Source: DATFYM01 sp035315065
GTDB taxonomy: Bacteria; Acidobacteriota; Terriglobia; UBA7540
Length of the DNA stretch: 64,000 nucleotides
Direction: 5' to 3'
Assembly (NCBI GenBank): GCA_035315065.1
Contig: DATFYM010000203.1
Span: forward strand, 66,582-130,581
The translations under genes and the position numbers were made by a program. Under the pieces are notes generated by a model. The model was not told the DNA's origin. It ran no database searches and saw only the letters and a list, made by a program, of their open reading frames with translations. Below, piece after piece: positions 1 through 9,198 of this stretch (position 1 is the first letter of the stretch; each line of letters opens with the position of its first letter).

Positions 1-2
1 CT

Positions 3-74
3 GACAACGAAGCAAAAGCGGAGCGGTTCGAAAAAGTGGACGGATCTCAGTACTGGGTCATTGAATGGAGATGA
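3..74 (+). CDS. partial hypothetical protein, C-terminal end
   Basis: A reading frame open from the left edge encodes a 23-residue acidic C-terminus ending VIEWR and a TGA stop at 72-74. Composition (charged, with a single tryptophan-rich end) looks protein-like. The family cannot be named from so little. It overlaps the next small frame by a few bases, as in a tightly packed operon. Confidence 0.3.
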   Translation, partial: DNEAKAERFEKVDGSQYWVIEWR

Positions 75-243
75 GCAGAATGAAAACCATGCGTTCCTTT
101 CTGATGCTGCCATCGAGGAGGATTATCGGCGGAATGTGGAAGAATCCCGTCAGTTTCAGACCGACTTCGACGCTGCGATGGAGAAGATGTACGGACCGGA
201 AGCAGCCCACGCTCCGCAATTCGACTTCGTCGCTGGGGCCTAA
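61..243 (+). CDS. small acidic hypothetical protein
   Basis: Sixty codons from a TTG at 61, or a longer protein entering from the left edge because this frame is open back to base 1. The product is acidic and rich in Glu, Asp, Asn and Ala, with a helical stretch around EEDYRRNVEESRQF. I do not recognise the family. Of the overlapping frames here it has the most natural amino-acid composition; a longer frame running to 901 has the Arg/Ser/Pro bias of a shadow. If translation starts at 61 it overlaps the preceding partial gene by 14 bases. Confidence 0.4.
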   Translation: MNGDEQNENHAFLSDAAIEEDYRRNVEESRQFQTDFDAAMEKMYGPEAAHAPQFDFVAGA

Positions 244-1405
244 GGAACTGGACCGGGTTCCAGCCGTAGCTTCCGTTCGCCGTGTTGAACTGCTTCCCGA
301 AATACGAACAGGCTGCGCGGTTAAACTGGATTTCGAGCCAAGCAGTAACCCTCACGCACGGTTTCCTGGGGAACGAGCGAAAGCGAAGATTCGAGAGGCC
401 GGACGGCTCATACCATTGAGTGATGATCTGGAAGTGAGTAGCTCGGGTTCATTTCCGGCGCAACGCGCGCGGGCAGTAAGACCGTTGCGGTTTTCTGGAA
501 GGCGGCCCGACGAGGGCGGAAGAAAAAGTAGCAAGCTGGTGCCTTTTCCTGGTCAAGAGGAGAGTGTTGTGGGGGTCGGTGGTTACCGCGGTCCGAGAAC
601 TGGGAACTTCTATGCCAAATACGAACCCATTTGGGGAAGGCCGCCAGCCGCAGTGCCATCGCAATCGGCAGGAGGCCGGAGAACTGTGGCGGTCAGCAGG
701 CCGATGCGCAAGCGGAGGGGGCTGCCGCGGTCCCAGCAGAGAGGTGGAAGGAAACAGAGATCTTCCATGGATTCAGTGAATTGTCGTTACGGGGCCCCTC
801 CCCTTCTCTCGATTGCCGATTGGCGAGAGAAATGGCGGACACTCGTGAGGGTAACCTTGGGCTACGGGGGGAGGAACAGATCTTGGCGCGGGTGGCGCTG
901 ACGATTGAGACAGATTCCGGGAGCGCGGGCATCTTGTCCGTTCTTCGCTCCTGTCTCGGGAGCTTAGAAGATCAAGAGCGGGCAAGATGCCCGCGTTCCC
1001 GGGATTTTGTTAACAGGACGCTGAAATGAGGCTTTGTTGGACTCAGGCTGGAATGTCGCTTAGAATCAGTGAGTTGACCGCTTCTTCGACACTCTATATT
1101 GCCGAATTGGCACCAAGGCAGCAGGCGGCCGCGTTATGGGCTCCGCGGGAATGGACAACGGTTTGAATCGCCCCCAAACCGCGGGTCCGGCGAACGTTAG
1201 GACCGAGCGGCGCTCGGGCCCTTTTGGAGGGAAGCGGTCGCCAGGCAGGCGCCGCGTGAACGGGAAGGGCACCGGTTCCGCGGACTGCTGTTTCTACACG
1301 ACCAAAGCCGGGAGTCATTAGCTCGGAAGGGCGGTTTATGACGAGTAGCTGACCGTGCATTTAATCAGCTTGCGAGATATCCCGGCCTGTACTATCCTAA
1401 GCTAG
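244..1405. other. gene-free stretch
   Basis: I find no convincing gene in this 1.2 kb. Open frames are long only because of the high GC content and have biased Arg/Pro/Ser composition. The only clear structure is the inverted repeat near 914-1005, annotated separately. It may hold decayed gene remnants I cannot recognise. Confidence 0.5.
914..1005. repeat. inverted repeat with GCGGGCATC arms
   Basis: The left arm (914-941, core GGGAGCGCGGGCATCTTG) and right arm (976-1005, core CAAGATGCCCGCGTTCCC) are complementary over roughly 27 bases with few mismatches. A spacer of about 35 bases contains its own short complementary pieces (TTCTTCGCTCC and the AGAAGATCAAGAG side). The same GCGGGC-type core recurs in the spacer at 50515-50675, so it belongs to a repeat family. 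Confidence 0.6.
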
Positions 1406-2035
1406 AGAGCTTGGGAGGGTGGGGAAGTGGTAGCCTCGGGCGCGCGTAGCCTTTCGGGGCCAGCGGCTCGCAGACGCAAAGACGGGCCGAGGCTTCTGGA
1501 AACAACGAGACAGAGACTTATGAGTGGAATCGAAAGTGAAACCGCAGCAGCGACGGCGGAAACCACCGGATTCGAGTCGCCCGGACCAAGGCACCAGAGA
1601 AACGGAGATCGGGAAACCAATTCCAGCCCTGCCCGCAAGCGAGGACCGGCCGCCCTGCACGGGCTCGTTCCGCAGCTTCCAGGGGTGTCCGGGACGACCG
1701 CCATCGATGTGGGGGAGTCAGCTTGTGAGCCGCTTCATGATTACAGTTATGGTAGAACAGAGAAAATTAATAGGGGGCGTAATTACCAATTTCCCCCACC
1801 CCTTTCGCCACTTTGGCGAGAACGCTCTATTGCAAACAAACGGGTTATTGGGTTTGGTGTCCGTTTTCGGACGTTTTAGGGGCTACCAAATATGACCAAA
1901 TTCTGACCAACTTTTACCAAAAGTGTGCAGCCAACGCGCACGAAGGGGTAGATAAGGGCAGTTAACGGGTGTTTTTTCGCGACCGATTTATTTAAATCGT
2001 GTCAAGTCGTGCGGCCCGTGTCAAGTTACGAACGG
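1406..2035. repeat. long dispersed repeat block, copy 1
   Basis: This stretch matches 19905-20535 in the same orientation, with recognisable blocks along its whole length: the GCAGCCTCGGGCGCGC-like start, the AATCGAAAGTGAAACCGC block, the GAGAAAATTAATAGGG block, the GGTTATTGG/GTCCGTTTTCGG block, and the CCGATTTATTTAAA end. By eye identity is roughly three quarters to four fifths, with many indels. Indels shift any reading frame between the copies (matching peptides switch frame), which argues against coding. It may be a structured RNA, a leader region or an old mobile element; I do not recognise it. Confidence 0.65.
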
Positions 2036-2245
2036 GCATCGCCAACTCCGTAGTTCCGCAACCAAATTGGTCGCGAGTGGCTGGTGGCGAGTGGCGAGCG
2101 AGAGAAATCGTCTGTCCCGGCAACGATATCAGCTTAAATGTTGGTACCGCCTTCCGGCGAGATCAGCGGGTGGGGAGACAGGCTGTGACCAAGCCTATGA
2201 TTCTATGATGGTTGATAGCCAAATCGACGACCGAAGAAGAAAAAG

Positions 2246-2440
2246 AGCTTCTGAATCTAAAGGACTTGCTGACCATGTTCCCGACGGGCGTCGGAGCACT
2301 TTTTCGCGTTTTGTTGGCCGACGAGAACATGCCGTGGCCGATCTGTTTGATTCGACAGGGATTGATGGCTAGGTTGCGAAGGAGGACAGACGAAGGCTTG
2401 CTCAGTCTAAAGGACTTGCTAGCTGTGTTTCCGGCGAGTC
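2246..2440. repeat. two copies of a ~150-bp tandem repeat (TCTAAAGGACTTGCT unit)
   Basis: The motif TCTAAAGGACTTGCT followed by a GTTTCC-type block occurs at about 2255 and 2406, 150 bases apart, with a shared intervening text (ATCTGTTTGATTCGACA, then a GGATGGC-like block). The same unit occurs four times at 20839-21320, in the homologous position upstream of typA. It is not a protein repeat: the reading frame is not preserved between copies. Confidence 0.6.
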
Positions 2441-2490
2441 AGAGACGTTTAGTTGAAAGCGAGCACGTTTTGAGGCCTGCGCTTCAATGC

Positions 2491-2567
2491 AGAATCGCGC
2501 CAAATTTCGCCATTTTCGCGCCAAAACGAGCAGATAAACGCAGAAAATGGGGGTTCTCGGCACCCTT
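2491..2567. repeat. conserved 77-bp block shared with 21367-21443
   Basis: A block beginning CAGAATCGCGCCAAATTTCG and ending TTCTCGGCACC matches 21367-21443 with about 85 percent identity by eye. It sits between the tandem repeat and the gene start in both places, so the two leaders share element order as well as sequence. Confidence 0.6.
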
Positions 2568-2571
2568 CGAA

Positions 2572-2641
2572 GCCCGGATTAGCACGGATTCGCACGGATT
2601 AAGACGAAGGACTTATCCGTGCTAATCCGTGTCGATCCGTG
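2572..2641. repeat. word hairpin, CACGGATTAG type
   Basis: The left arm (2573-2604) repeats the word CACGGATT(AG) three times and the right arm (2609-2641) repeats its complement AATCCGTG three times. The loop is only about four to six bases. The stem is about 28 base pairs with few mismatches, making this one of the tightest hairpins in the window. Confidence 0.75.
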
Positions 2642-2659
2642 GCCGAAGCAACTTTTTCA

Positions 2660-2715
2660 CGGCTTCTGAGAACTGATGACTGAAAACTGAGAACCGAGAA
2701 CTGAGAACTGAAAAC
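2660..2715. repeat. tandem word GAGAACTGA directly before uxaA
   Basis: Degenerate copies of the 8-10 bp word GAGAACTGA/GAAAACTGA fill this stretch and end two bases before the uxaA ATG. The same word in the same orientation ends six bases before typA (21533-21576). No complementary arm is visible nearby. No Shine-Dalgarno sequence is present between the repeat and the ATG, so the repeat itself is the untranslated leader. Confidence 0.65.
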
Positions 2716-2717
2716 CT

Positions 2718-4283
2718 ATGGACACTCGCAATCTCGAAGACGTTGCCATCGTGATCCGGCCGCAGAAAGACAACGTGGCCGTAGTGACGGCGGACTCTGT
2801 GGAGCAGGGCACGCCGCTGCGTCATGATGGTGCGACGATGACGATCTCAGGCCGTGCGCTGCGCGGTCAGAGCTTCGCCATTGCGAAGATTCCCACGGGC
2901 GCCGCTTTCATTACGCTGGGCGACCCCATCGGCCTCGCGTCGCGCGACGTCGAGCCGGGCGATCCCATTAGCGAGAGCAATCTGGAGGATCGGTTACCAA
3001 AGCTGAGGGTCCGCTATCGCGACAACCCGGAGCCTAAGCCCATCGATCCCGGGCTCGCCGGCCTCACGTTCGACGGCTACCTTCGGGCCGACGGCGGTGT
3101 CGGGACGCGCAACTACGTGGGCATCGTGACCTCGGGGATGTGCTCGTCCACAGAGGCCCATGCCATCGCCGGCCGCGCCATGCGCGAGGTCTACTCGCGC
3201 CAGAAGTATCCCAATGTGGACGGCGTGGTAGCCATCTCGCACGAGTCGGGGTGCGGGATGCCGGACGGGCGCGCTGTTGACACGATGAACCGCTTGCTGG
3301 CCGATACGCTGCGCCATCCGAACCTCGGCGCCGCCATTTACATCGATTTGGGCTGCGGCAAGACGTGCGTGGAGTGCTCGGCGCCCATCTTTCAGAGCGA
3401 GGTCCCCAATTTCAGCCAGCGCGTGGTGAATCTGGTCATTCAAACTTCCGGAGGCAGCCGCCGCACGGTGGAGCGTGGGGTCGAGATTCTGCCGAGGCTA
3501 CTAGACTACGCTAACCAGTTCGAGCGCCGGCCGGCACCGGTCTCCAAGCTGACCGTGGGGACCAAGTGCGGCGGCTCCGATCGCTGGTCGGGGGTCACCG
3601 CCAACCCGGCCGTGGGCGTGGCCGCGGACATGTTCGTGAAGGCGGGCGCAGCCGTGTTCCTGCCCGAGATCCCGGAGTTGCAGGGCGCGGCGATGATTGA
3701 CCTGGCGCAACGCGCGCGCACCCGTGAAGTGGGGCGCAAGCTGATGGCGGCGCTGAAGCGTTACGAAGCCTACGTCCAAAAATTCGGCGACGACTTCCGC
3801 GACAACCCGTCGCCCGGCAACGTCAAGGGCGGTCTCTACAATATCTATCTGAAATCGAGCGGCGTGAAAGCGAAGGGCGGCACGTCGATTGTGGAGGATC
3901 TGGTGGAGTACGGAGAATGGCTGGGCGAGCGGCGCGGGCTCTACGTGCTCTATACCCCCGGTTACGATCAGATTTCCACGCCCGCCCTGTTCCTGAGCGG
4001 CGCCCAATTGGCTCTCTTCACCACGGGGCGTGGGACGGGGATTGGCTGCGCGCTGGGTCCGGTGCTGAAGATCGGGTCCAACTCGCCGCTCGCCCGCATG
4101 AACGGCGACATCGATATCGACGCCGGAACCATCCTCGAACGGAAGGAAACGGTGGAGGAAGTCGGCCGCAAGATCTTCCAGCAGACGCTCGATGTAGCCT
4201 CCGGCCGCCAGTTCACGCGCGCCGAAGAGGCAGGGTATCACACCGAGTTCAAGGTCTGGGAACAGTTGTGGCCGGCGCTGTAG
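2718..4283 (+). CDS. uxaA: altronate dehydratase (UxaA family hydrolase)
   Basis: A 521-residue protein of normal family length. Residues about 12-88 form an SAF-type N-terminal domain. The UxaA/GarD catalytic domain begins near residue 118 with YLRADGGVGTRNYVGI, followed by HESGCG at 175-180, IDLGCGKTC near 210-218 and TTGRGTGIGCALGP near the C-terminus, all typical of the family. The family dehydrates sugar acids such as D-altronate to 2-keto-3-deoxy products in hexuronate catabolism and usually needs Fe(II) or another divalent metal. The substrate here could be altronate, galactarate or a related acid. The neighbouring glycosidases fit use of plant polysaccharides. The start follows the GAGAACTGA repeat directly with no visible ribosome site. 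Confidence 0.88.
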   Translation: MDTRNLEDVAIVIRPQKDNVAVVTADSVEQGTPLRHDGATMTISGRALRGQSFAIAKIPTGAAFITLGDPIGLASRDVEPGDPISESNLEDRLPKLRVRYRDNPEPKPIDPGLAGLTFDGYLRADGGVGTRNYVGIVTSGMCSSTEAHAIAGRAMREVYSRQKYPNVDGVVAISHESGCGMPDGRAVDTMNRLLADTLRHPNLGAAIYIDLGCGKTCVECSAPIFQSEVPNFSQRVVNLVIQTSGGSRRTVERGVEILPRLLDYANQFERRPAPVSKLTVGTKCGGSDRWSGVTANPAVGVAADMFVKAGAAVFLPEIPELQGAAMIDLAQRARTREVGRKLMAALKRYEAYVQKFGDDFRDNPSPGNVKGGLYNIYLKSSGVKAKGGTSIVEDLVEYGEWLGERRGLYVLYTPGYDQISTPALFLSGAQLALFTTGRGTGIGCALGPVLKIGSNSPLARMNGDIDIDAGTILERKETVEEVGRKIFQQTLDVASGRQFTRAEEAGYHTEFKVWEQLWPAL

Positions 4284-4353
4284 AACGGTGGTTTCTTGGT
4301 CTGACGTTTTGACGCTATACCGTTTCGGTGTTAACCTGAGATTGGGAGGAGCG

Positions 4354-4584
4354 ATGGCCCAAAACGTAAGAGCTACGATTTACTTCAATCCTAAGCTTTA
4401 TCGCGCCCTTCGTATCAAGGCCGCCGAGTCCGGCGACACCATCTCGGCATTAGTCGACCGCGCGGTTTCAGAATCACTTCGCGAGGACCAGATCGACTTG
4501 GAGGCTTTTGAAGAGCGGAAGAACGAGCCCTCCCGCCCTTGGCGCGATGTGCTCCGAGACTTGAGGCGCGATGGGCTCATATAG
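4354..4584 (+). CDS. antitoxin, ribbon-helix-helix type
   Basis: A 76-residue protein starting at ATG 4354, seven bases after GGGAGGAG. The N-terminal segment ATIYFNPKLYRALRIKAAES with a following helix (DTISALVDRAVSESL) looks like a ribbon-helix-helix DNA-binding fold. The acidic C-terminus (DLEAFEERKNEPSRPW) would wrap a toxin. It overlaps the downstream RelE-type toxin by 14 bases, the usual order antitoxin then toxin. It likely represses its own promoter. Confidence 0.75.
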   Translation: MAQNVRATIYFNPKLYRALRIKAAESGDTISALVDRAVSESLREDQIDLEAFEERKNEPSRPWRDVLRDLRRDGLI

Positions 4585-4831
4585 CCTGATGGTTCGCGCG
4601 TCCGCGGAACGTGAGCTTCGAGCCGTTCCGAAGGAGGATCTCCGGAGAATCAGGCGAAAGATTGAAGCCTTGACCCACGATCCCACGCCACAGGGTTGCA
4701 AGAGGCTGACGGGGGAGACCCGCTACCGCCTGCGCCAAGGAGATTGGCGCATCGTGTACGAAATCAACTTTGAGCTAAGAGTGGTCGAGATCGTAAAGGT
4801 CGGTCATCGCCGTGAAGTCTACCGCAAATAG
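4571..4831 (+). CDS. RelE/ParE-family toxin
   Basis: An 86-residue protein with RelE/ParE features: the N-terminal strand (YSLMVRASAERELRAVP), the helix DLRRIRRKIEALTHDP, the central GETRYRLRQGDWRIVYEI core, and the C-terminal strand VVEIVKVGHRREVYRK. RelE-like members cleave ribosome-bound mRNA while ParE-like members poison gyrase; sequence alone does not decide. The Arg and Tyr residues in the last third favour a RelE-type ribonuclease. It is translationally coupled to the preceding antitoxin. Its 3' end overlaps the upstream-extended GH27 frame, so the pair is wedged between carbohydrate genes. Confidence 0.82.
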   Translation: MGSYSLMVRASAERELRAVPKEDLRRIRRKIEALTHDPTPQGCKRLTGETRYRLRQGDWRIVYEINFELRVVEIVKVGHRREVYRK

Positions 4832-4886
4832 AGAGTCGCAGCGGCCGGACTGGATTGCCGCTGATCCTAAAGATGGGGGGAGAGAA

Positions 4887-6050
4887 ATGAGAACCATTTC
4901 ACGTTGTCTCGGCATGGCTTTCGCTGCCGTCCTCATGGTGGGCGGAGCGCCCGTGTCGGCGTCGGCGCAGGACACCGGCCTGGCGCGCACGCCGCCGATG
5001 GGCTGGAATAGCTGGAACCACTTCGCGTGCAAGGTGAGCGACAAGGTGATCCGTGAGTCGGCGGACGCCATCGTCGCCAACGGCATGAAGGACGCCGGCT
5101 ACATCTATGTGAACGTCGACGACTGTTGGCAGGGCAAGCGCGACGCCAACGGAGTGATCCAAGCCAACGAGAAGTTCCCGGACATGAAGGCGCTGGCTGA
5201 CTACGTTCACAGCAAGGGGCTGAAGTTCGGCGTCTACTCGTCGCCCGGGCCTAAGACCTGCGCCGGCTACGAGGGTAGCTTTCGGCACGAGGCGCAGGAC
5301 GCCAAGACCTACGCCGAATGGGGCGTCGATTACCTGAAGTACGACTGGTGCAGCGCCGAGAAGGTGTATAAGCCGAGCGAAATGCAGGGTGCATATCGGA
5401 AGATGCACGACGCCCTTGCCGCCACCGGCCGCCCCATTGTTTTCAGCCTGTGCCAGTACGGCCTGGAGGCGGTGTGGCGGTGGGGAGCGTCGGTGGGCGG
5501 CAACCTCTGGCGCACGACGGATGACATCAATGACAGTTACGACCGTATGTCGGTGATTGGATTCGACCAGAACGGCCTAAGCCGTTTCGCCGGACCCGGC
5601 CACTGGAACGATCCCGACATGCTGGAGGTCGGCAACGGCCACATGACTCACGACGAGTATCTCACCCACATGAGCCTGTGGTGCATCCTCGCCGCTCCCC
5701 TGCTGGCCGGCAACGACCTCAGCAAGATGACCCCGCAGACCCTCGCCATCCTCAACAATCCGGAGGTGGTGGCGATCGACCAGGATGCGGCGGGCACAGA
5801 GGGTCATCGGGTGCGGCAGGAGGGGCCCTTCGAAGTGTGGATGAAAGCGCTCGCCGACGGCAGCAAGGCCGTGGGCCTGTTCAACCGCGGCGAGGACGCC
5901 AGCCAGATATCGGTGAGCTTTAGGGAGATCGGACTAGGCGAGACCGCTAGCGTCCGCGACCTGTGGGCGCGGAAGGACCTGGGTTCCTTCACCGGGTCGT
6001 ACGCGGCGGAAGTCCCCAAGCACGGGGCGGTGCTGATCAAGGTGAAGTAG
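4887..6050 (+). CDS. alpha-galactosidase, GH27, secreted
   Basis: A 387-residue protein starting at ATG 4887 after GGGGGGAGAGAA. Residues 1-27 are a signal peptide ending ASAQDT. The GH27 core starts at TPPMGWNSWNHF (residues 35-46). The catalytic nucleophile is Asp153 in KYDWC and the acid/base is Asp213 in WRTTDDI. The family motif GHWNDPDML lies at 238-246. The enzyme removes terminal alpha-galactose from galactomannan side chains or oligosaccharides outside the cytoplasm. The C-terminal part (about 300-387) is a small beta-sandwich. A longer in-frame start at 4812 would put a hydrophilic extension before the signal peptide and is unlikely. Confidence 0.92.
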   Translation: MRTISRCLGMAFAAVLMVGGAPVSASAQDTGLARTPPMGWNSWNHFACKVSDKVIRESADAIVANGMKDAGYIYVNVDDCWQGKRDANGVIQANEKFPDMKALADYVHSKGLKFGVYSSPGPKTCAGYEGSFRHEAQDAKTYAEWGVDYLKYDWCSAEKVYKPSEMQGAYRKMHDALAATGRPIVFSLCQYGLEAVWRWGASVGGNLWRTTDDINDSYDRMSVIGFDQNGLSRFAGPGHWNDPDMLEVGNGHMTHDEYLTHMSLWCILAAPLLAGNDLSKMTPQTLAILNNPEVVAIDQDAAGTEGHRVRQEGPFEVWMKALADGSKAVGLFNRGEDASQISVSFREIGLGETASVRDLWARKDLGSFTGSYAAEVPKHGAVLIKVK

Positions 6051-6141
6051 TTGAGAATTGGTACGGAGGCGAAGAGCTGTGAACGGTTGCGAGGGAGCTT
6101 CCAACCAAAGGAGGCAGGTAGCCTCGGCTGCGACAAGAAGA

Positions 6142-6321
6142 AGACCTCAACACGGAGGTCGCAGAGGCTCGACGGAGGCCACGGAGAGGGTGCAGACGCA
6201 TCCGGCGCCAGCCAATACCCATTGAGCTCTTTCGCGCGAACCGGAGGTTCACGGGGGCATACCAAGTCTTTCCGCTCTGTGGCCTCCGTCGAGCCCCGGC
6301 GACCCCTGTGTTGAGGTCTCC
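6142..6321. repeat. inverted repeat, word CACGGAGGC
   Basis: The left arm 6142-6188 (AGACCTCAACACGGAGGTCG, then GAGGCTCGACGGAGGCCACG) is complementary to the right arm 6273-6321 with about 47 positions and few mismatches. The spacer is about 85 bases. It fills most of the gap between the GH27 and GH3 genes. Related CACAGAGG/CTCTGTG arms occur at 41705-41815 and 45009-45115. Confidence 0.75.
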
Positions 6322-6447
6322 TTTTTGGTTGTGGCCACACGCCGCGCTGCGGGACACCGTGAACTCTATGTTGAGCTCTCAATTCTTCGCGCGGCACAAC
6401 GAGGGCTCGGGGTGTTTCGCACGTTTCGAACGGGGGAGGGAATAGTG

Positions 6448-9156
6448 ATGTTGACCGAGCCTGACACGAAGGCCAGGGTGGCGTTTCGATGTTTGATCAT
6501 GGTGATGGTTGCGGGCACATTCGTTCTTCCGGGACAAGCTCAGACCGAGACCCGGGAAGCCCTGTCGGCATACGATAACCCCTCGCTTCCCATCGAGCAG
6601 CGGGTGGCTGATCTGATCGCGCGCATGACGCTCGACGAAAAGGCGCGGCAGATGCAGCATACAGCGCCGGCCATTTCCAGGTTGGGCATTCCCTCGTACG
6701 ACTGGTGGAACGAAGGGCTGCACGGCGTGGCGCGGTCCGGGTATGCCACCGTGTTTCCTCAGGCTATCGGCATGGCCGCCACCTGGGATGCCGATCTCGT
6801 GCACCGAGAGGGCAGGACGATCGCGACCGAGGCGCGGGCCAAGTACAACCAGGCGCAGCGAGACTCGAACCACAGCATCTACTTCGGGCTCACTTTCTGG
6901 TCCCCCAACATCAACATCTTTCGCGATCCTCGCTGGGGGCGCGGCCAGGAAACCTACGGCGAAGATCCCTTCCTCACCGCAAGACTCGGCGTGGCCTTTG
7001 TGAAGGGGCTGCAGGGCGACGACCCGAAGTATCTGGAAACCGTGGCCACGCCCAAGCACTACGCCGTGCACAGCGGACCGGAACTGAAGCGGCACGGCTT
7101 CAATGTGAATCCATCGCCCCGTGAGCTGGAGGATACCTATCTTCCGGCGTTCCGCGCCACCGTGGTGGAGGGACACGCCGACTCCGCCATGTGCGCCTAC
7201 AACGCGATCAACGGCGAGCCTGCCTGCGCGAACACCTATCTGCTCCAGAAGACCCTGCGCGACGATTGGGGCTTCCACGGTTACGTCACCTCCGATTGCG
7301 GCGCGGTGGAGGACATCACCGCTGGTCACCACTTCGCTCCTGACCTCGAGCACGCGGCGGCGGTTGCGGTGCGCGCCGGAACGGATACCACCTGCGGTAA
7401 TGAGTACGTCGAACTGGTGAAGGCGGTGCACGACGGCCAGATCAAAGAGAGTGATCTCGACACCGCGCTCCGGCGCCTGTTCACCGCCCGCATGAAGCTG
7501 GGCATGTTCGATCCGCTGCGGGCGGTTTCCTTCAACACCATTCCTTTCTCCGAAAACGACTCCTCGGAGCATCGCCAGTTGGCGCTCCAGGCGGCGCGCG
7601 AGGCCATGGTGTTGCTCAAGAATGAAGGCGCAACCCTGCCCTTGAAGTCCACGGTAAGGACCATCGCGGTGATCGGGCCCAATGCGGAGTCACTGGCGGC
7701 GTTGGAGGGCAACTATAACGGCACTCCCTCGCACCCGGTGTTGCCGGTCGAGGGAATCCGGCGGCAGTTCGCCAAAGCGGAGGTGCTCTACGCCCAAGGA
7801 TCAGCCTATGTGGCGGAGTTGCCGGTACCCGTGCCCAGCACTGTATTTCACCCCGCCGAGAACGCGCCGGGCGAGGCCACTCGGGGCCTCTCGGCCGAGT
7901 ACTACGGCCTAGGCGGCTTCTCGGGCGCTCCGGTCCTAAAGCGCATCGACCCGCAGATCCAGTTCGATTGGAACGCGGCCTCGCCCGCGCCTGGTGTTCC
8001 GGCGGGCGCCTTCGCCGTGCGCTGGACTGCCACTTTCACCCCGCCCGGGCCGGGCGATTACACGTTTGGGGTTGAGCACCCATCGTGCTGGCATTGTGAG
8101 AGCGAGGAGACGTTCCGCGTCTATCTCGACGACAAGCTGGTGACCGCCACTGTGAAGAGTCGTGGCTCCGAGGTGCGTCAGGTCGAGATGCATTTCCCGG
8201 ACACGACGCCGCATCGCTTCCGCCTGGAATACACCCACCGGGCGCCGCTGTTCAACGGCGGCGTGACGCTGGTTTGGAAGCCTCCGGCCGACGTGCTACG
8301 TCACGAGGCTCTTGATATAGCCCAGCGGTCCGACGTCGTGCTGGCTTTCGTGGGGCTCTCACCCAATCTGGAGGGCGAGGAGATGGGCATCCACGTGGAA
8401 GGCTTCAACGGCGGCGATCGTACCGACATCGGCCTGCCGCGGGCTCAGCAGGAATTGCTGGAGGCGCTGGCCGCCACCGGCAAGCCGCTGGTGGTAGTGT
8501 TGATGAGTGGCAGCGCTTTGGCAGTGAACTGGGCTCAGCAACATGCGGCGGCCATCCTCGAGGCCTGGTATCCGGGCGAGGAGGGCGGTACAGCCATTGC
8601 GGAGACGCTGGCAGGCGTCAACAACCCCGGCGGAAGGCTGCCGGTCACCTTCTATGCGTCGCTCGATCAGCTCCCGCCTTTCGATGATTACTCGATGCAG
8701 AATCGCACCTACCGTTATTTTGGCGGCAAGCCGCTCTACGGTTTTGGTTACGGCTTGAGTTATGCGAGCTTCGCCTACCGCAACCTCAAGCTCTCGTCCT
8801 CACAGGTCACCGCCGGCGACCCGCTCCAGGTGGAGGCCGATGTGCGCAACACGGCCAAAGTGGCGGGCGATGAGGTGGCGGAATTGTATCTCGAATATCC
8901 GCAATCCGGGTCCGAGAATTGGAAGCCGCTGCGGGCGCTGAAGGGGTTCGAGCGCATTCACCTGGCCGCGGGCGAGACGAAGCGCATCACGTTCAAACTC
9001 GATCCGAGAGATCTCAGCCTGGTTACGGAAAAGGGAGAGCACGAAATTCAACCGGGTAGCTACCGGGTATTCGTCGGGGGCGGCCAGCCCGGTGAGATTG
9101 CGCGCGGCGTGGAAGCGAGCTTCAGCATCACGCGTAGCAGTAGGCTATCACGTTAG
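6448..9156 (+). CDS. beta-glucosidase/beta-xylosidase, GH3 with PA14 domain
   Basis: A 902-residue secreted enzyme starting at ATG 6448 behind GGGGGAGGGAA. The signal peptide covers about residues 1-33. The GH3 N-terminal barrel runs to about 330, with the KH pair at 203-204 and the nucleophile Asp283 in VTSDCGAV. The C-terminal alpha/beta sandwich is interrupted by a PA14 carbohydrate-binding insert at about 480-613 and resumes through GEEMGIHVEGFNGGDR, carrying the acid/base region, to about 790. A fibronectin-III-like domain closes the protein. The DWWNEGLHG motif and overall length resemble GH3 beta-xylosidases and alpha-L-arabinofuranosidases. It probably acts with the GH27 and GH39 enzymes on hemicellulose. 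Confidence 0.92.
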   Translation: MLTEPDTKARVAFRCLIMVMVAGTFVLPGQAQTETREALSAYDNPSLPIEQRVADLIARMTLDEKARQMQHTAPAISRLGIPSYDWWNEGLHGVARSGYATVFPQAIGMAATWDADLVHREGRTIATEARAKYNQAQRDSNHSIYFGLTFWSPNINIFRDPRWGRGQETYGEDPFLTARLGVAFVKGLQGDDPKYLETVATPKHYAVHSGPELKRHGFNVNPSPRELEDTYLPAFRATVVEGHADSAMCAYNAINGEPACANTYLLQKTLRDDWGFHGYVTSDCGAVEDITAGHHFAPDLEHAAAVAVRAGTDTTCGNEYVELVKAVHDGQIKESDLDTALRRLFTARMKLGMFDPLRAVSFNTIPFSENDSSEHRQLALQAAREAMVLLKNEGATLPLKSTVRTIAVIGPNAESLAALEGNYNGTPSHPVLPVEGIRRQFAKAEVLYAQGSAYVAELPVPVPSTVFHPAENAPGEATRGLSAEYYGLGGFSGAPVLKRIDPQIQFDWNAASPAPGVPAGAFAVRWTATFTPPGPGDYTFGVEHPSCWHCESEETFRVYLDDKLVTATVKSRGSEVRQVEMHFPDTTPHRFRLEYTHRAPLFNGGVTLVWKPPADVLRHEALDIAQRSDVVLAFVGLSPNLEGEEMGIHVEGFNGGDRTDIGLPRAQQELLEALAATGKPLVVVLMSGSALAVNWAQQHAAAILEAWYPGEEGGTAIAETLAGVNNPGGRLPVTFYASLDQLPPFDDYSMQNRTYRYFGGKPLYGFGYGLSYASFAYRNLKLSSSQVTAGDPLQVEADVRNTAKVAGDEVAELYLEYPQSGSENWKPLRALKGFERIHLAAGETKRITFKLDPRDLSLVTEKGEHEIQPGSYRVFVGGGQPGEIARGVEASFSITRSSRLSR

Positions 9157-9198
9157 GGTAATGACGGGGTCGTTTTTGATAACGGGCAGCGGCCTGGT

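Noticed and set aside
65..901. 278-codon open frame
   Set aside because: Composition is rich in Arg, Ser and Pro with no motif; it is a GC-driven shadow of the non-coding region and the small frame at 61-243.
1427..1895. Open frames in long repeat copy 1 (and equivalents at 19936-20403)
   Set aside because: Peptides of the two copies match only by switching frames across indels, so conservation is not at protein level.
2212..2625. 137-codon frame with LLNLKDLLTMFP/LLSLKDLLAVFP repeat
   Set aside because: It reflects the DNA tandem repeat; in the second locus the same units are out of frame.
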